Assembly: GCA_963767685.1 (NCBI GenBank)
Contig: CAVYEZ010000001.1
Span: 496,001-560,000, forward strand
Source: Trebonia sp963767685
Lineage (GTDB): Bacteria > Actinomycetota > Actinomycetes > Streptosporangiales > Streptosporangiaceae
Direction of reading: 5' to 3'
DNA: 64,000 bases
Part shown: piece by piece, positions 38,604 through 48,369 of the stretch
How positions within the stretch are numbered: position 1 is the first letter of the stretch
Layout of the letters: each line of letters begins with the position of its first letter
Translations under genes and position numbers: made by a program
The notes under the pieces: model-generated
Databases searched by the model: none
The model's input: only the letters and a program-made list of their open reading frames with translations
Told to the model about the DNA's origin: nothing

Positions 38604-39365
38604 ATGACAACGAAGATCGCCCTCATCACCGGGGCCAACAAGGGAATCGGGTACGAGACCGCGCGCGAGCTCGGCTCCCAGGGCATGACCGTGCTGGTCG
38701 GCGCCCGGGACGCCGACCGGGGGCGCGCGGCGGAGCAGAGCCTGCGCGACGGCGGCGCCGACGCCCGCTTCGTGCCGCTCGACGTCACCGACGCCAAGTC
38801 CATCCAGCGGGCGGCCGAATGGACCGAGGGGGAGTACGGCCACCTCGACGTCCTCGTCAACAACGCCGGCACGGCGACGGTCGCCCGTCAGGGCTACCCG
38901 CCGAGCCAGACGTCGCTTGACGACATGCGGGCGGTGTACGAGATCAACGTCTTCGGCGTGGTGGCGGTGACCAACGCGATGCTGCCGCTGCTGCGGCGCG
39001 CGCCCGCCGCCCGGATCGTCAACGTGTCAAGCGAGGTCGGGTCGATCACCGGGCAGAGCGACCCGGCGCACCCCCTCGCCCAGATGCCGGCGTCCGTGCA
39101 GTACCCGTCGTCCAAGGCCGCGCTCGACATGATCACCGTCATGTACGCCAAGGAACTGCGGGACACGCCGATCAAGGTCAACGCGGCCAACCCCGGGTTC
39201 ACGGCCACGGACTTCAACAACCACCGCGGTTTCCGCACGGCCGCCGAGGGCGCGGAGCCAAGCGTGTACCTCGCGACCTTGCCGGCCGACGGCCCGAGCG
39301 GCATCCACTGGGGCTACGTCTGGGCCACCGACGGCGGCGGCGGCTACGGCGTCATCCCCTGGTAG
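38604..39365 (+). CDS. Short-chain dehydrogenase/reductase
   Basis: An NAD(P)-dependent oxidoreductase, intact, 253 residues. The Rossmann motif is LITGANKGIGYETARELG, then VPLDVTDA and LDVLVNNAGTA. The catalytic Ser is in RIVNVSSEVGSITG and the Tyr/Lys pair in YPSSKAALDMITVMYAKELR. The C-terminal NPGFTATDFNNHRGFRT resembles the classical SDR group annotated as carbonyl reductase-like. The substrate is unknown. It is divergent from an MmyB-type HTH gene, which probably regulates it. Confidence 0.93.
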   Translation: MTTKIALITGANKGIGYETARELGSQGMTVLVGARDADRGRAAEQSLRDGGADARFVPLDVTDAKSIQRAAEWTEGEYGHLDVLVNNAGTATVARQGYPPSQTSLDDMRAVYEINVFGVVAVTNAMLPLLRRAPAARIVNVSSEVGSITGQSDPAHPLAQMPASVQYPSSKAALDMITVMYAKELRDTPIKVNAANPGFTATDFNNHRGFRTAAEGAEPSVYLATLPADGPSGIHWGYVWATDGGGGYGVIPW

Positions 39366-39430
39366 GTCGCGGCGACCCGGCGGAACACCGCCGCCGCGCC
39401 CGTCTCTTGAATTGCGCCGGATGCGTGAGT

Positions 39431-39450
39431 TACGATGATTACACGTGTAA
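39431..39450 (+). promoter_or_regulatory. Promoter with 12-bp palindromic operator-like site
   Basis: TACGAT (39431-39436) looks like a -10 element. It is followed directly by the perfect palindrome TTACACGTGTAA (39439-39450), which would cover the transcription start. A protein bound there would block initiation. Confidence 0.5.
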
Positions 39451-39479
39451 CGCACGTAAGCATGCGGCGGAGGCTGACG

Positions 39480-40070
39480 GTGGAGCAGGCGGAGTTCGAG
39501 CGCGCCCGGCAGATGTTCAAGGACGAGGTGGCCACCCGGCTCGGCGGGACGATGGTCGACTCGGTCGAGTTGCTGCAGTACGGCGACGCCCCCGAGATCG
39601 AGCCGGGTGAACTGCTCGGCAAGATCTTCATCGCGGCCCCCGAGGGCGCGGACCCGGCCGACAACGCGGTCCGCCACAAGGCGTTCTCTGACTTCAGCAA
39701 GCTGCACCGGCCGGCCCTCGCGGAGCTGCGGAAGGTGCTCGAGGTGACCTCGTTCGGCGGCGGACTGCACGACCTGAACTTCCCGAACACCACCCTGTCC
39801 TCACCGCGCGGCCCCCTCGTGCACATGACGCTGAAGGCGGACCGCATCCAGACGATGCTCGGCCGGGACGGCGACGATACGGTCACCGCGGTGATGGCAC
39901 GGCTGGGCCGGGAAGACCTGGAAACCCTGGACACGCTCATCGCGGCCGGGATCGCCAACAGCCGCGCCGAGGCCGTCCGCTGGGCCCTGGCCCGCATCCG
40001 CGAGCGCCCGGCCTACGAGCAGATCCGCGCCCGCTCCCGCGAGATAGAAGCCCTGAAGTCCCAGTTCTAA
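39480..40070 (+). CDS. Hypothetical protein with possible C-terminal ribbon-helix-helix segment
   Basis: 196 residues from GTG 39480, which I prefer over upstream ATGs (39435, 39462) because GCGGAGG lies 7 nt before it. The body (AEFERARQMFKDEVATRLGG, LLQYGDAPEIEPGELLGKIF, PRGPLVHMTLKADRIQTM) is not recognised. The C-terminus, LGREDLETLDTLIAAGIANS followed by RAEAVRWALARIRERP, has the pattern of a ribbon-helix-helix-like DNA-binding segment of the type that dimerises on palindromes. A perfect 12-bp palindrome lies over the promoter, so autoregulation is plausible. No partner toxin is seen. Confidence 0.6.
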   Translation: MEQAEFERARQMFKDEVATRLGGTMVDSVELLQYGDAPEIEPGELLGKIFIAAPEGADPADNAVRHKAFSDFSKLHRPALAELRKVLEVTSFGGGLHDLNFPNTTLSSPRGPLVHMTLKADRIQTMLGRDGDDTVTAVMARLGREDLETLDTLIAAGIANSRAEAVRWALARIRERPAYEQIRARSREIEALKSQF

Positions 40071-40201
40071 CCCCGCGCCCATACGGCCAGGCCAGCCGGC
40101 CACGAGCCGGGCCCGACGGTGCGCTAACCCCCAGGGGAGTAGGGGTAACCCCACGACGGAATGGGGGATCTGCCGGATAGTCCGACACCGCATGTCGCTT
40201 C

Positions 40202-40207
40202 TAGCGT
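40202..40207 (+). promoter_or_regulatory. -10 element (TAGCGT) for the DMT transporter
   Basis: TAGCGT, 7 nt before ATG 40215, the same hexamer and spacing as at the nickel permease gene; no ribosome site. Confidence 0.45.
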
Positions 40208-40214
40208 TGTGCAC

Positions 40215-41192
40215 ATGATGGTGATGATCGCGACCGCGCTGATCGCCGCCGTGCTCTACGGGGCCGGCGCGGCGGTAGAGCAGCGACAGGCGGCCGCGGC
40301 GCCGGAGACGTCAGCTGGGCGACCCCGACTCCTGTTTCACCTCGCGCGCCAGCCCTTGTGGCTGTTGGGGATGGTCACCCAGGTCGGCGGCTTCGCCGCG
40401 CACGCCGTGGCCTTGGGATCGGGACCGCTGGCGACCGTGCAGATGCTGGTGGCCCTGGAACTGGTCGTCGCGGTGGTCATCGTGCGCCTCTGGTCCGGTC
40501 ATCCGCTCAGCCCGGCGTCGTGGGCGGCGGCGCTGACGGTCGTCGGGGCAATCGCGGTGTTCCTGGCGGTGACCTCGTCCGATCACCGCCCCGCGGCCAG
40601 CCACCCGAACTACGCCGTGGCCGCCGGCCTTGGCGCTGCCGCGACGGGGGGCGCCGCGCTCGTGGCGGCCGTCGCCGGCCTGCGCGCCACCGGGCGCGGC
40701 CGCGCGGTCCTGCTGGCGGTGGCGGCGGGGCTCGCCGATTCCTGCTCGGCCGTGGTGACCCTGGGGTTCTCCCACGTCGTCGGCCACGGCCTGATCGCGC
40801 TGTTCACCTCGTGGACCGTCTACGCGCTGATCGTCTGCGGCGCCGGGAACGTGCTGCTGACGCAGACCGCTTACCAGACCGGCCAGCCCATGATCACGCT
40901 GCCGATCATCGCGTCCGTCACCCCGGTGGCGAGCGCGGCCATCGGCATCGGGCTGCTCGGCGAGAGCCCGCACACAGGCGTGGCGGGCGGAGTCGCGGCC
41001 GGCCTCGCGGTGCTCGTCACCAGCGTCGCCCTCGCCTACCTCGCCCGCTCCGCCCCGCATCCCGAGCCCCGGGACCGGGAGCCGGCGGCGCCCGCGGCCT
41101 ACGGGGCGGACGGAACCCGCGCGGCAAAAGAAGCGGAAGAGGCAGATGACCATCTGCCGGTGCTGGCGGGGGCGTGCGGGCCGGGAAGATAA
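40215..41192 (+). CDS. DMT-superfamily membrane transporter
   Basis: An integral membrane protein of 325 residues, intact, with about nine hydrophobic helices. The first is MIATALIAAVLYGAGAA, and later ones include FAAHAVALGSGPLATVQMLV and GVAAGLAVLVTSVALAYLA. The small Gly/Ala-rich helices, the motif PLATVQMLVALELVVAVVIV and the terminal QPMITLPIIASVTPVASAAI are those of drug/metabolite-type exporters, specifically the actinobacterial group related to EamA and DMT proteins. A charged cytoplasmic tail of 45 residues ends the protein. The substrate is unknown. A Nur-regulated nickel permease follows, but on its own promoter. Confidence 0.8.
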   Translation: MMVMIATALIAAVLYGAGAAVEQRQAAAAPETSAGRPRLLFHLARQPLWLLGMVTQVGGFAAHAVALGSGPLATVQMLVALELVVAVVIVRLWSGHPLSPASWAAALTVVGAIAVFLAVTSSDHRPAASHPNYAVAAGLGAAATGGAALVAAVAGLRATGRGRAVLLAVAAGLADSCSAVVTLGFSHVVGHGLIALFTSWTVYALIVCGAGNVLLTQTAYQTGQPMITLPIIASVTPVASAAIGIGLLGESPHTGVAGGVAAGLAVLVTSVALAYLARSAPHPEPRDREPAAPAAYGADGTRAAKEAEEADDHLPVLAGACGPGR

Positions 41193-41227
41193 CCGGTACC
41201 GGGCCCGCCGCCGGCCTGCTGCATAGT

Positions 41228-41258
41228 GTTGCTATTGCAAGTAACTTGCAATAGCAAC
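41228..41258 (+). promoter_or_regulatory. Nur-type operator upstream of the nickel permease
   Basis: A perfect inverted repeat with 14-bp arms (41228-41241 and 41245-41258) around TAA. Its core TTGCAA (41235-41240), GTAAC, TTGCAA (41246-41251) matches the Nur box tTGCaa-N5-ttGCAA described in Streptomyces exactly. The right half also serves as a -35-like element, 18 nt before the -10 TAGCGT (41270-41275), so bound Nur would block transcription when nickel is plentiful. Confidence 0.85.
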
Positions 41259-41269
41259 GATCTTCAAAG

Positions 41270-41275
41270 TAGCGT
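41270..41275 (+). promoter_or_regulatory. -10 element (TAGCGT) for the nickel permease
   Basis: TAGCGT, 7 nt before ATG 41283 and 18 nt after the TTGCAA half-site used as -35. The transcript would be leaderless. Confidence 0.55.
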
Positions 41276-41282
41276 TGCCCTC

Positions 41283-42399
41283 ATGAGCAGCGGCCGGGCC
41301 GGCAAGATCAGCAGGATCAGCGCAGCGCTCACGCCGGCGGAGTGGCTGAGGGCCGCCGCCATGACCGCCGCGGTCATCGGGCTGCACGTGATCGGCTGGG
41401 GCGCGCTGCTCGCCATCGTGGTGCCGCACCATTACAGCATCGGCACCCAGACGTTCGGCGTCGGGATCGGGCTCACCGCCTACACGCTCGGCGCCCGGCA
41501 CGCCTTCGACGCCGACCACATCAGCGCCATCGACAACACCACGCGCAAGCTGATGGCGGACGGCAAGCGCCCGCTCAGCGTCGGCTTCTGGTTCTCCCTC
41601 GGCCACAGCAGCGTCGTCTTCGCCCTCAGCCTGCTGCTGGCCATCGGGGTCAGGGCGATCGTCGGCCCGGTCAAGAACGGCGGCTCCGGCCTCCACCAGG
41701 TCACCAACCTCATCGGCACCGGGGTTTCCGGCTTCTTCCTCTACCTCATCGCCGCCATCAACATCGTCGTCCTCGCGGGCATACTCAAGGTCTTCAGGGA
41801 GCTCAAGCAGGGCCGGTACAACGAGCAAGAGCTCGAGCAGCACCTGAACGAGCGCGGCTTCGTCATGCGGTTCTTCAAGAAGCTGACCGGCTCCATCCGC
41901 ACGCCACGGCAGATGTACGGGGTCGGGCTGCTGTTCGGCCTCGGCTTCGACACGGCCACCGAGGTCGCGTTCCTCGTCCTCGCGGGTACCGGCGCGGCGA
42001 GCGGCCTGCCCTGGTACGCCATCCTCACGCTGCCCGTCCTGTTCGCGGCGGGCATGAGCCTGCTCGACACGATCGACGGCAGCTTCATGAACTTCGCCTA
42101 CGGCTGGGCGTTCGCCAACCCGGTCCGCAAGGTTTACTACAACATCACGATCACCGGCCTCAGCGTCACCGTCGCCCTGCTGATCGGCACCGTGGAACTC
42201 GTCGGCCTCCTCGGCCAGGAGCTCAAACTGACCAGCGGCGTCGTGGGGCTGGATCGAGGGGCTGAACATCAACACGCTCGGCTTCTTCATCGTCGGCCTC
42301 TTCGTGGTCACCTGGGCGGCCGCCCTCGGCGTCTGGCGCCTGTTCGGCTTCGAGCACCGCTACGCGACCCAAGCCGATCTCTCGGAAGCCACCGAGTAA
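41283..42399 (+). CDS. Nickel/cobalt permease of the NiCoT family (one frameshift)
   Basis: A high-affinity secondary importer of Ni2+ (or Co2+), about 371 residues. The NiCoT signature HAFDADHISAIDNTTRK (HX4DH) is in the second helix; LGHSSVVFALSLLLAIG, LLFGLGFDTATEVAFLVLAG and LFAAGMSLLDTIDGSFMNFA, with the other family motifs, follow. About eight membrane helices are visible. An extra base near 42245 hides the last helix, WIEGLNINTLGFFIVGLFVV, after which it ends DLSEATE at 42399. A textbook Nur box at 41228-41258 argues that nickel is the physiological substrate. No nickel enzyme genes lie in the window. A strong terminator follows. Confidence 0.93.
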
Positions 42400-42455
42400 G
42401 CCACAAGGCAAGCGACCGGGCAGTAACGTTTTCGCGGTCCGCGTCGATCTGCTTA

Positions 42456-42508
42456 GTGGGCCGGTCGTCGCGTGCTCCCCCGCCCACTCATCGCGGCGAC
42501 CGGCCCAC
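42456..42508 (+). terminator. Terminator hairpin after the nickel permease
   Basis: 17-nt arms (42456-42472 and 42492-42508) pair with a single G-T, separated by 19 nt. It begins 57 nt after the permease stop. Confidence 0.65.
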
Positions 42509-42567
42509 CCGTTCCCTGGGGCCGCCAAGGTACCGATCGAGGTGCGATTAGCAGCCGATTGGCGTGA

Positions 42568-42591
42568 TTCCTGCCCGAATTCGGGCAGGAA
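42568..42591. repeat. 24-bp perfect palindrome upstream of the small gene and glmS
   Basis: The sequence from TTCCTGCCCGAA (42568-42579) to its exact inverse (42580-42591) has no loop. It lies 43 nt before the start of the 90-residue gene. It may be an operator or a second terminator stem. Confidence 0.55.
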
Positions 42592-42633
42592 GTTGCCGGA
42601 AGAGCTCATCGCCTGGCAAGATAACGGACACCT

Positions 42634-42906
42634 ATGGATGATTCGCACCCGCAGGACCTGGTCCGCCACGTAGCGAGAAGCACCGGCCTGGACGAAGCGA
42701 CCGCGTCGCGGGTCGTGGCGGACGTCATGGCGTACTTCGGCCAGACGGTCGAAGAGTACGTCATCCAGCGTCACGAAAACCTCAAGAGCAGGAATCGCAA
42801 GAACGACGAGATCTGGCCGCTGATCATGGACGAGCTCAAGACGCGCCGGTTCACGGCGGACGGGCTCTCGGAGCGCAAGCTCCGTCGGATGGTCTACGGC
42901 GGCTAG
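42634..42906 (+). CDS. Small hypothetical protein upstream of glmS
   Basis: An intact 90-residue protein, mostly helical and charged: MDDSHPQDLVRHVARSTGLD, EATASRVVADVMAYFGQTVE and SRNRKNDEIWPLIMDELKTR, ending RKLRRMVYGG. It has no signal peptide, membrane helix or cysteine. The pattern is that of a small nucleic-acid- or protein-binding helical protein, but I recognise no family. glmS starts 28 nt downstream in the same direction, so the two are probably co-transcribed. A 24-bp palindrome precedes it. Confidence 0.7.
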   Translation: MDDSHPQDLVRHVARSTGLDEATASRVVADVMAYFGQTVEEYVIQRHENLKSRNRKNDEIWPLIMDELKTRRFTADGLSERKLRRMVYGG

Positions 42907-42934
42907 AGCAGCTGAGAGGGAGGACAGACGACCG

Positions 42935-44779
42935 ATGTGTGGGATCGTGGGGTACATCGGCAGGCGGGACGCCACCCCCGTGCTTGTCGAGGGGCTGCAC
43001 CGGCTTGAGTACCGGGGGTACGACTCGGCGGGCCTCGCCGTCGTGCACCGGGGCAGGCTGCAGATCACCAAGACGGCCGGCCGGGTCCAGGACCTGAGGG
43101 ACAAGCTCGACGGGAAGCAGACCAAGGCGACGATCGGCATCGGCCACACGCGCTGGGCCACCCACGGCGAGCCGAACGACGCCAACGCCCATCCGCACAC
43201 CGACGCGCAGCACCGCGTCGCGCTGGTGCACAACGGCATCATCGAGAATGCCGAGGCGCTCCGCCACCAGCTCACCGCGGACGGCGTGAAGTTCGTGACC
43301 GAGACCGACACCGAGTGCCTCGCGCACATGATCGCGATGCCGAACTGGCCGAGAGCGACGAGCGGACACTCGAGGAAGCCGTCACCAGCACCCTGCGGAA
43401 GGTCGAGGGCACCTACGGCCTTGTCGTGCTCGACACGAGGAACCCCGACGCAGCTCGTCGTCGCCCGCAACGGCAGCCCCATCGTGCTCGGGCTCGGCGA
43501 GAACGAGATGTTCGTCGCCTCCGACGTCGCGGCGCTGGTCAGGTACACCCGCCAGGTCATCTACCTGGAAGACGGCGAGGTCGCGACCATCAAGGCGACC
43601 GACTACCACACGACGACGCTGAGCGGCCCGGCGGATAACAGCATCAAGACCCCCACCACGGTGGACGCCGACGCCGACGACTACGAGCTCGGCGCCTTCA
43701 GCGACTACATGCGCAAGGAGATCCACGAGCAGCCCGACGCCATCCGGCGCGCGGTCATGGGCCGCCTGGACGAGCGGTTCGCCACCGCGAAGCTCGGCGG
43801 CGTGAGCCTCGACGCTCGCGAGCTGCGGAACATCAAGCGGGTTAAGTTCCTCGGCTGCGGCTCCGCTTACTACGCGGGGCAGATGGGAGCGAGCCTCATC
43901 GAGGAGCTCGCGCGCATCCCCGCCGACGCCGAGCCCGCGAGCGAGTTCCGCTACCGCAGCCCGGTCGTCGACCCGGACGCGCTGTACGTCGCCGTCTCGC
44001 AGTCCGGCGAGACCAGCGACACGCTCATGGCCGTCCAGGAGCTGAAGCGCAAGGGCGGCCAGGTCATGGGCGCCGTCAACGTCGTCGGCAGCGCGATCGG
44101 CCGCGAGTGCGGCCACGGCATCTTCCTGCACGCGGGGCCGGAGGTCGCCGTCGCCTCCACCAAGGCCCTCACCAACATGGTGGTCAACTTCGCCCTCCTT
44201 GGCCTGCTCCTCGGCCGGGTGCAGGGACCTAGTCCGCCGCCAACGGCGGGCGCGTCGTCAACGGCCTGCGGAACCTCCCGTCGCAGGTGACCACCATCCT
44301 CAACGCGGAAGAGGAGATCGCCACGGTCGCGCACCGGTACGCCGAGGCCGACCACATGTTCTTCATCGGCCGGGTCCGCGGCTGGCCGGTGGCCCGTGAA
44401 GGCGCGCAGAAGCTCAAGGAGATCTCCTACGTGCACGCCGAGGCCTACCAGGCCGGCGAGCTCAAGCACGGCCCGCTCGCGCTCATCCAGCCGGAGATGC
44501 CGAGCGTGGTGATCATCCCGTCCGACGACCTGATCAGCCAAGAACATCTCCACGATCGAGCAGATCAAGGCCCGCGGCGGCCCGGTCATCGCGCTGACGA
44601 GCGCCGACATCCCCGACGGGCTCGCCGACGCGACGATCAGGGTCCCGCGCGCCGAGCCCGAGCTCGAGCCGATCCTGTTCAATGTCCCGTTGCAGATCCT
44701 CGCCTACCACGCCGCCGCGAAGCTGGGCCGCGACATCGACAAGCCGCGCAACCTGGCAAAGAGCGTGACGGTGGAGTAA
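42935..44779 (+). CDS. glmS: Glutamine-fructose-6-phosphate aminotransferase GlmS (frameshifted)
   Basis: Makes glucosamine-6-phosphate from fructose-6-phosphate and glutamine, the first step towards UDP-GlcNAc for the cell wall. The N-terminal glutaminase starts MCGIVGYIGRRDATPVLVEG, with Cys2 the nucleophile, then GIGHTRWATHGEPNDANAHPH and VHNGIIENAEALR. Two SIS domains follow: FLGCGSAYYAGQMGASLIEE, AVSQSGETSDTLMAVQELKR and ASTKALTNMVVN, then SYVHAEAYQAGELKHGPLAL. The end is DIDKPRNLAKSVTVE, the highly conserved C-terminal tail. Frame changes occur near 43335 (-1), 43445, 44226, 44234 and 44540 (all +1). Corrected length is about 613 residues. GGGAGG precedes the ATG. No glmS ribozyme was seen, as expected for an actinomycete. 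Confidence 0.94.
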
Positions 44780-44802
44780 CTGATAGAAGAACGTGAAACC
44801 AC

Positions 44803-44859
44803 AATCCGTTCGGGATAGGTCAGAAGATTAACCTCAAAGGCTTCTATCCCGAACGGATT
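44803..44859. terminator. Hairpin between glmS and the convergent PP2C gene
   Basis: Perfect 16-bp arms AATCCGTTCGGGATAG (44803-44818) and 44844-44859 with a 25-nt loop. It starts 23 nt after the glmS stop. Confidence 0.8.
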
Positions 44860-44918
44860 CCGGCTTTACCAGTCCCGCCGCAATGACTCCCCCGAGCGCG
44901 CCTTCCCGCGAGCCAAAG

Positions 44919-44997
44919 CGCGCGCCCCTGTTTCTGGACTGAGGAGGGAGGGAGCGACGAAGGAGCGACTGACCGACGAGGGAAGAAACAGGGGCCT
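44919..44997 (+). repeat. Dispersed inverted-repeat element, copy 1
   Basis: An approximately 75-bp element bounded by 11-bp perfect inverted repeats GCCCCTGTTTC (44924-44934) and GAAACAGGGGC (44985-44995). The interior is rich in GAGCGAC-like units. A second copy lies inverted at 48370-48450. Each copy sits just downstream of the stop codon of a minus-strand gene and before a hairpin. Confidence 0.75.
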
Positions 44998-45039
44998 CGG
45001 GCGCGCGGCGGCGAGCGGGGCAAGCAGAGTGAGCGCGGG

Positions 45040-47194
45040 TTAGACAGTGGCGACTTCCGCCTCTAGGACGGGCGCCTCGGTGCCAAGCGCCGCGAGCATG
45101 GCCACGGTGACCTGTTCCGGGACCGGCTGCTCGCACCAGACCACCTTGCCGGTGGCGGTGCGCCGCACGCCCCAGTGGGCGGCCATCTGCGAGACGACGT
45201 GCAGGCCGCGGCCGTTCTCCGCGTCCTTGTCGACCTGCAGCACGCGGGGCAGCGCGGGGGAGGAGTCGTGCACCTCGCAGACGAGCTTGTCCGGCTCGAG
45301 GATCAGCCGGAGCATGACCTCGCCGTTGGCGTACTTGATCGCGTTCGTGACCAGCTCGGAGACGAGCAGCTCGCTGGTGTCGATCAGGTCCTCCAGGCCC
45401 CAGCGCTTGAGCGGGTCGCGGATCAGCGACCGCGCGTGCCTGACGGAGGACAGCTCAGGCTCAAGATTGAAGCAGATCCGGTGGTCCTCGGGGATGCGCC
45501 GCAGCTTGGCGATGAGCACCGCGATGTCGTCGCGGTAGGCGTCGGAGTAGACGCCGTCGAGTGAGGTCTTGCAGAGGTCTTCGAGGTCCTGGTCGGGCGC
45601 GCCCGGGCCGAACGCCGATTGCAGCCGGTCCAGGCCCTCGGAGATGTCGCGGTCGCGCGACTCGACCAGGCCGTCGGTGTACAGGACGAAGAGCGACCCG
45701 TCCTCGACCGTGATGACCTTGGTGTCGACCACGCCGTTGCCGATGCCGAGCGGCGGGGACGGGGTGAACTCCAGGTACTCGTTGCGGCCGTCCGGGTGCA
45801 CGAGCAGCGGCGGCAGGTGCCCGGCGACGGCGAGCTCGATCTCGCCGGTGACGCAGTCGTAGACCGCGTAGGCGCAGGTGGCGAAGTGCGGCTCGCGCTC
45901 GCCGATCGTCTGCATGAGCTCGTCGAGCTGCTGCAGCGACTCCGCCGGCGGCAGCTCGAGCATGGCGAGGGTCTGGATGGCGGTGCGCAGCCGCCCCATG
46001 GTGACCGCGGCGCGGACCCCGTGCCCGGCGACGTCGCCGATGACCAGCGCGACGCGGGCGCCGGGCAGCCGGATCGACTCGTACCAGTCGCCGCCGACCT
46101 CGACGAGCTCGCTGCCCGGCAGGTAGCGGTGCTTGACCTCGATGGAGGACGGGTAGGTGAGCCCGGTGGGCAGCATGGCCCGCTGCAGCGTGAGCGCGGT
46201 GGCGTGCTCGCGGTTGTACCGGGTGGCGTGGTTGAAGAACACGGCCGACCGGGCGGCGAACTCCATGCCCATTTCCATGTCGTAGCGGTCGAACTTGCGG
46301 GTGCCCGCCTCGCGGAAGCAGCAGAACAGCCCGAGCACGGTGCCCTTGGAGACGGCCGGGATGACCAGCATGGACATGTCGGAGAGCAGGCCGCCGACCG
46401 GCTTGCGCCGCCAGGACTTGGCGAGCTTCCGCGCGGAGTCGGCGGAGAACACGTGCTCAAGGATGGGCAGGCCCGTCTCGATGCAGCGGGTGTAGGGCGA
46501 GCCCGGCGGGAAGCGCAGGATCTCGCCGATGGGGAAGGCGGACTGACCAGGCGGCGTTCTCGCCGCGGTCATGCCGGACGTCGAGCCGGCGCAGCGCCAC
46601 GTTCTCCGCGGAGACGTGCGTGGGGATCTCGTTGTCGCCGATTAGCGATTCGAGGACGAGGACCTCGGCGGTCGAGCAGAACGCGGGCACGAGCTGCGCG
46701 GTCATCTTCTTCGCGAGCTCGCTGAAGTCGAGGGTGTCCTCGTCGGTCGGGCCCGTGTCCCGCAGCAGGATGTCGCGGATCAGCGCGGGGTCGACGAACC
46801 GCTCGGCGGACGGGATCGGGATCTGCATGATCACGAAGGCGGCGACATCGCTCGACCCGGTCTGCATCGGCTTGGCGGTGACCACGGCGTCCGCGCTCAG
46901 CCCGCCCGCGAGGGCGATGGACAGCACGGCATTTCCCTCGCGCTCGGACCGCATCGCGTCAAGCAGCATGTTGATCGAGATGCCGGTGAGCTTGTCAGAC
47001 GGATTAGCGGTGATGTCGCTAAGGTGAACTCCGAGGAGATCGTCCGTTGATCGTGCGAGAATCTTGGGTGCCGTTCGATCGTGCTGGACAATCCGGCCGC
47101 TACGGTCGATTCCGAGAATAAGGGTTCGCACCGACGTGTTCGCTTCCACGTTCGCCGGCGGTGCCTTTCGGCTGGCCCTCTTGCCGGTTGTCAC
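45040..47194 (-). CDS. PAS-GAF-PP2C phosphatase with C-terminal HATPase (SpoIIE/RsbU-like regulator; one frameshift)
   Basis: A multi-domain regulator that probably dephosphorylates an anti-sigma-factor antagonist and also carries an anti-sigma-type kinase domain. In order: a PAS-like domain (GIDRSGRIVQHDRTAPKILA), a GAF domain (AQLVPAFCSTAEVLVLESLI, then ARKLAKSWRRKPVGGLLSDM after a break near 46545), a PP2C/SpoIIE domain with VEVGGDWYESIRLPGARVAL, VIGDVAGHGVRAAVTMG, VYDCVTGEIELAVAGHLPP and YRDDIAVLIAKL (metal-binding Asp residues present), and a HATPase domain with LVSELVTNAIKYANGEVML and NGRGLHVVSQMAAHWG. Corrected length is about 718 residues. Cytoplasmic; no helix. The start ATG 47194 fits. 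No sigma factor gene is adjacent. Confidence 0.9.
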
Positions 47195-47381
47195 GGGCGA
47201 CTCCTGAAAAGTTTGTGCACGGCGCGCTCTCGCTCATTATGGGCCAACCAGCGGCGGAACTGAGACCGCTTCCGATTCTTCCCTTTAGTCCTGTATGCCC
47301 AAATATGCCACAGCTTGCCGGTGACTGCAGTCGCTTCCGGGGACACGCGGCGTTGCCGTTGTCAAAAATTTCATACAAGAG

Positions 47382-48234
47382 TTACTGGCTGAGAGTCGTG
47401 TTACTCGCTGAGGCTGTAGCGACGATGCCCTGGCTGTTCACGCTCACGGACCTGACCACGAGCCCGGCGGGCAGCTTGGGGATGTCGATGGTGTACGACT
47501 GGCCGGACGTCGAGCCGAGGATCGAGGCGAGGCCGGTCGCCCCGTTCAGCGAGACGATGATCTGGCTCGTGCCCGACAGCTTGACGGTCCCGGTCACGCT
47601 GCCCGCGATGCCCAGGTCGGCCTGGACCGCGTTCGGCCCTTTGCGCGGGTCCGCGCTGAGCGTGACGCCGCTTATGGGCAGCAGGGTGGCCACCGACGAG
47701 AACGGCAGGACCGCCTGGCCGTTGATGTTGTCGACGGTCGCGCTCGCGCTGCTCGACAGGCTGCTGAGGTGCACGCCGGTCGCCTTGGCGGTGAAGTTGA
47801 ACGCGACCTTGCTGCCGCTGGCGGTCTCGTTGTTCCCGCTGATGTCGATGACCTTGATGTCCTTGGCGGCGAGCTGGGTGAGGAACGGCCAGCCCTCGAT
47901 GCTGACCGACGGCTTGGCGCTGAGCCCGGACGACTGGATCTTCTGGGCGACCGTGTTCTGCGCAACCGACTTGGCGACCTGGTCCCCGATGCCGAGGATG
48001 GCCAGGATCACGCACGATGACGACGGTGAGCACGATCGGCCAGCGCTTGCGCCTGCGGCGGACGGCGCCTCGCCCGCCGGCCTGCTGCCCGTGGGTCGCC
48101 CTCTCCCACGACGGCTGGTCGTAAGACCCGGGACCGTAGCCGTAGTCCGCCTGGCCGTGATCTCCCTGGCCCCCGCCGTTCGCGGGTGGCTGGGACGGCC
48201 ATCCGCCTTGCGGACGAGGCTGGTATTCGCTCAC
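47382..48234 (-). CDS. LmeA-type DUF2993 phospholipid-binding protein, first copy (one frameshift)
   Basis: A membrane-anchored periplasmic-side lipid-binding protein, about 283 residues. A Pro/Gln/Gly-rich cytoplasmic N-terminus starts at GTG 48234 (SEYQPRPQGGWPSQPPANGG), followed by a basic patch RRRRKRWPIVLTVVIV. An extra base near 48010 interrupts the membrane helix, which continues ILAILGIGDQVAKSVAQN. The DUF2993 domain begins AEKI-like (VAQKIQSSGLSAKPSVSIEG) and shows the hallmark WPFLTQLAAKDIKVIDISG, then GVHLSSLSSSASATVDNING. In mycobacteria LmeA binds phosphatidylinositides and supports lipomannan elongation, so a role in envelope lipoglycans is inference. The second copy lies directly upstream. 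Confidence 0.88.
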
Positions 48235-48304
48235 CCGGGGCTCCCTCGGTGATCAGGCGCTGCTGCTTCGGTCCATAGTCGTTTATACCGGCAGCAAGGA
48301 CTCG

Positions 48305-48330
48305 GCGCCCCCGTATCTTTCCGGGGGTGC
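48305..48330 (-). terminator. Hairpin between the two DUF2993 genes
   Basis: CCCCCG (48308-48313) pairs with CGGGGG (48322-48327), extended by three further pairs including one G-T, on an 8-nt loop. It lies after the repeat element downstream of the second DUF2993 gene and before the first, so it can end the upstream transcript. Confidence 0.55.
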
Positions 48331-48369
48331 AGTGCTTCCCGCGCGCGCCTCCGCGCGCCTCCGCGCGCT

